Shown here one piece after another: positions 33,540-35,559 of a stretch of 35,559 nt of DNA. The stretch's first letter is position 1, and every line of letters starts with the position of its first letter. The position numbers were made by a program, and so were the translations under genes. Source of the stretch: an uncultured Cryomorphaceae bacterium (GTDB lineage: Bacteria; Bacteroidota; Bacteroidia; Flavobacteriales; Schleiferiaceae). Where the stretch lies: positions 1 through 35,559 of the forward strand of contig CAJWKU010000020.1 of NCBI GenBank assembly GCA_913043005.1, written 5' to 3'. The notes below the pieces were generated by a model. That model was not told where the DNA came from and did no database searches. It saw only the letters and a program-made list of their open reading frames with translations.

Positions 33540-35559
33540 ATGAAACTTACATTTTTTAAATCATTTAAATTCATCTTCGTTTTTCTAGTTTTTACAGGAA
33601 CTGGTATTTCTGTTTACGCCCAAAACATTACGGTTAATTCTTCGAGCCCAAGCAATGATCCAATGTGGCTGGTTCAAAATGTCTTCGTTGGCCCTAACCT
33701 TACAGTATTTTCTCCTATTGGGCCATTGGGAGTTCCAAAGGTTCAGCCCAGCTCTGTTCAGTTTGGGAAATTCAGCATTAATAATCCTGCTTTTGGGTTG
33801 GATTCTGGGATAGTAATTTCAACGACTGACGCTATAGATGCAATACCAGGACAATCAGGTACTTTTACTAATAATACGTCAACCCCTTCTGCCAATCTAT
33901 CTACAGTTTTGAGTGCCATCGGAACAAGTGGAAATTTATATGACAAAGGGGCTATTGAATTTAGCTTTGTTGCACCTGGTGATTCTGTAAAATTTGATTA
34001 TGTATTTGCCTCCAAGGAATACACCGGCTTCACATGTTCCCCTTTCAATGATGTTTTTGGGTTTTTTCTAATTGGCTCAGGAATAAATGGGAATCCAAAT
34101 ATGGATACGGTCAACTTGGCTACTATTCCAGGGACTAATGTTCCAGTGGCTATAAATACCATTAATCAGGGATACCCATCTGCTAGTTATCCAGCATCCA
34201 ATTGCCTTACAGCAAATCCAAATTATGTTGCTCATTCGTCTATGTACAATGCTAATTCTCCTTCCGGAATAGTAAACTATCCGGGATTTACAGATGTTTT
34301 TACTGCAGCTGCTGAGGTGTCATGTGGATCTTTGTATACTATTAAATTATTAATTGCAGACGTGCTTGATGGAGCATATAATTCTGCAGTATTTCTTGGC
34401 GCCAGAAGCTTTGAACTTCCTACAATTTCATTAAACTCCACTTTTAATCAAGGAAATACTTTTAATGATACTACAATTGTCGAAGGATGTAAGCCCTCTT
34501 ATTTATACTTAAATCGCACTGGCGCAGTCAATGATACAATGACCATAAATTTTAACTATTCGGGGAATGCCATTTCAGGAGTTGATTATGCTCCGCTTCC
34601 AACATCAGTAACTCTTCTGCCTGGGGTTGTTTTAGATTCCGTTCCGATAACTGCATTTGATGATGGAATAGTTGAAAACTTTGATACCATTCGTTTTGTT
34701 ATGCAACCTGTAACTACAAATTGTGCGGTCTATCCACCTCAATACAAGACTTTCTTAATTGCAGATAAAATTCCACTGAATGTGAGTTCGAGTATTACTC
34801 AAGGAAATGATACAATCACATGTCCTGGGGAGCAAGTGGTCTTAGATGGATCCTATTCAGCTGGACAGGGAGTTACAAATGGATGGTGGGGGACAGATAC
34901 CACAGGCCCAAGTCAACTTACGATAACTCCATTTACCACCACCACTTATTATTACTCAGCGATTGATGAATGCATGTCTGTTGCTTTAATTGATAGTATA
35001 ACTATTTATTTACAGGCATATGACTCGATACAAACGATCAGTGACAATCCCTATCCAATTTGCCCTGGGGAGTCAGTAGAAATATTATCGGAAGCAAAAA
35101 TGGGAACTCCACCATATTCTTTCCAATGGGATAATGGACCCAATGATTCGTCTTGGACAATTACCCCTGGCAAATCAGCTTGGTATTCATTTGAGGTAAC
35201 TGATGGCTGTGGAGTCAGAGCTAAAGATTCAGTCTGGGTAACGGTTGCTCCTTTTCCTTCAGCAGCCTTCGCTTATTACCCAAGCCCGGGATTTCCTTTA
35301 AATGTCCAATTTAATAACCAGTCGAGTGATACCAATTATGTCAAATGGTATTTTGGAGATGGTAATATTTCTAATCAGGTCAATCCATTTCATTCTTATG
35401 CCCAACCAGGCAAATATCAGGTGGGATTAGTAATCTCTAATTCTATTGGTTGTAAGGACTCTATTTCTTTAGAGATAGAATTAAAAATGGATTACTATGT
35501 TTACGTTCCAAACACATTTACGCCAAATGGAGATATAATTAATGACAGAATAAAAGTTG
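33540..35559 (+). CDS. Choice-of-anchor L protein with gliding-type C-terminal domain (3' end outside window)
   Basis: This large secreted protein has no stop codon before the window edge; 673 codons are visible. The ATG at 33540 gives a signal peptide (MKLTFFKSFKFIFVFLVFTGTGISVYAQ); an in-frame ATG at 33531 adds three residues. Domains in order: a choice-of-anchor L domain (about 30-270) with FDYVFASKEYTGF, FNDVFGFFLIG and a Cys-containing loop; a Calx-beta-like repeat (about 310-410); an Ig-like segment (about 420-560); a PKD domain (about 575-650) with WYFGDGNISNQVNPFHSY; and the beginning of the gliding-motility-associated C-terminal domain, YVYVPNTFTPNGDIINDRI. The last is a T9SS type B sorting signal, so the protein should be exported through SprA and is a likely surface adhesin. 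Its gene lies divergent from the M20 dipeptidase gene. Confidence 0.9.
   Translation, partial: MKLTFFKSFKFIFVFLVFTGTGISVYAQNITVNSSSPSNDPMWLVQNVFVGPNLTVFSPIGPLGVPKVQPSSVQFGKFSINNPAFGLDSGIVISTTDAIDAIPGQSGTFTNNTSTPSANLSTVLSAIGTSGNLYDKGAIEFSFVAPGDSVKFDYVFASKEYTGFTCSPFNDVFGFFLIGSGINGNPNMDTVNLATIPGTNVPVAINTINQGYPSASYPASNCLTANPNYVAHSSMYNANSPSGIVNYPGFTDVFTAAAEVSCGSLYTIKLLIADVLDGAYNSAVFLGARSFELPTISLNSTFNQGNTFNDTTIVEGCKPSYLYLNRTGAVNDTMTINFNYSGNAISGVDYAPLPTSVTLLPGVVLDSVPITAFDDGIVENFDTIRFVMQPVTTNCAVYPPQYKTFLIADKIPLNVSSSITQGNDTITCPGEQVVLDGSYSAGQGVTNGWWGTDTTGPSQLTITPFTTTTYYYSAIDECMSVALIDSITIYLQAYDSIQTISDNPYPICPGESVEILSEAKMGTPPYSFQWDNGPNDSSWTITPGKSAWYSFEVTDGCGVRAKDSVWVTVAPFPSAAFAYYPSPGFPLNVQFNNQSSDTNYVKWYFGDGNISNQVNPFHSYAQPGKYQVGLVISNSIGCKDSISLEIELKMDYYVYVPNTFTPNGDIINDRIKV

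Noticed and set aside
33479-33574. Longer N-terminus for the M20 dipeptidase starting at 33574
   Set aside because: It overlaps the start of the divergent secreted protein, and the extra 32 residues do not resemble the family. The ATG at 33478 fits.

Overview
The window comes from an AT-rich member of the Bacteroidota, most likely order Flavobacteriales. The evidence is a SprA-type type IX secretion (T9SS) translocon gene, T9SS C-terminal sorting domains, a gliding-motility-type C-terminal domain, Omp28-type proteins, an alternative complex III gene joined to cytochrome oxidase genes, and several TAnnTTTG-type promoter elements. All 35.6 kb is dense coding sequence. No gap exceeds 300 bases, and I saw no tRNA, rRNA, CRISPR array, transposase or phage gene.

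Layout. (1) 1-4.1 kb: the end of the alternative complex III operon (actF, cut by the window edge) followed by coxB and coxA, closed by a strong hairpin terminator. (2) 4.1-6.1 kb: ruvB and queG, overlapping by 4 bases. (3) 6.0-11.1 kb, minus strand: an envelope thiol-redox cluster of a surface-exported Omp28-like protein with a T9SS tag, a TlpA-like thioredoxin, a DUF6029-type outer-membrane barrel and an Omp28-like lipoprotein. (4) 11.3-21.4 kb, plus strand: a small T9SS cargo protein, ruvA, the 7.3 kb sprA, gcvH, a VanZ-like gene and a TonB-family gene, closed by a terminator. (5) 21.5-26.5 kb: cysQ, then an oxidase assembly operon of cyoE, two subunit III-type genes, subunit IV, sco, DUF420 and a 69-residue CxxC membrane protein. 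(6) 26.6-30.0 kb: tolC, an HlyD/MacA-type adaptor and tsaB. (7) 30.0-35.6 kb: a DUF255/YyaL-type protein and an M20 dipeptidase on the minus strand, and divergently a large secreted choice-of-anchor L protein whose C-terminal T9SS/gliding domain runs off the window.

How the genes fit together. Regions 1 and 5 are two halves of one respiratory module: quinol oxidation by alternative complex III, the aa3/caa3-type oxidase core, its small subunits, haem O synthesis and copper insertion. SprA in region 4 is the outer-membrane pore that would export the three T9SS-tagged proteins in this window (9120-11069, 11319-12029 and the one starting at 33540). The region 3 cluster puts thioredoxin-fold proteins with different CxxC motifs in the periplasm, on a lipid anchor and on the cell surface beside an outer-membrane barrel. 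It is the best candidate here for an uncharacterised system. The second candidate is the small CxxC membrane protein at the end of the oxidase assembly operon.
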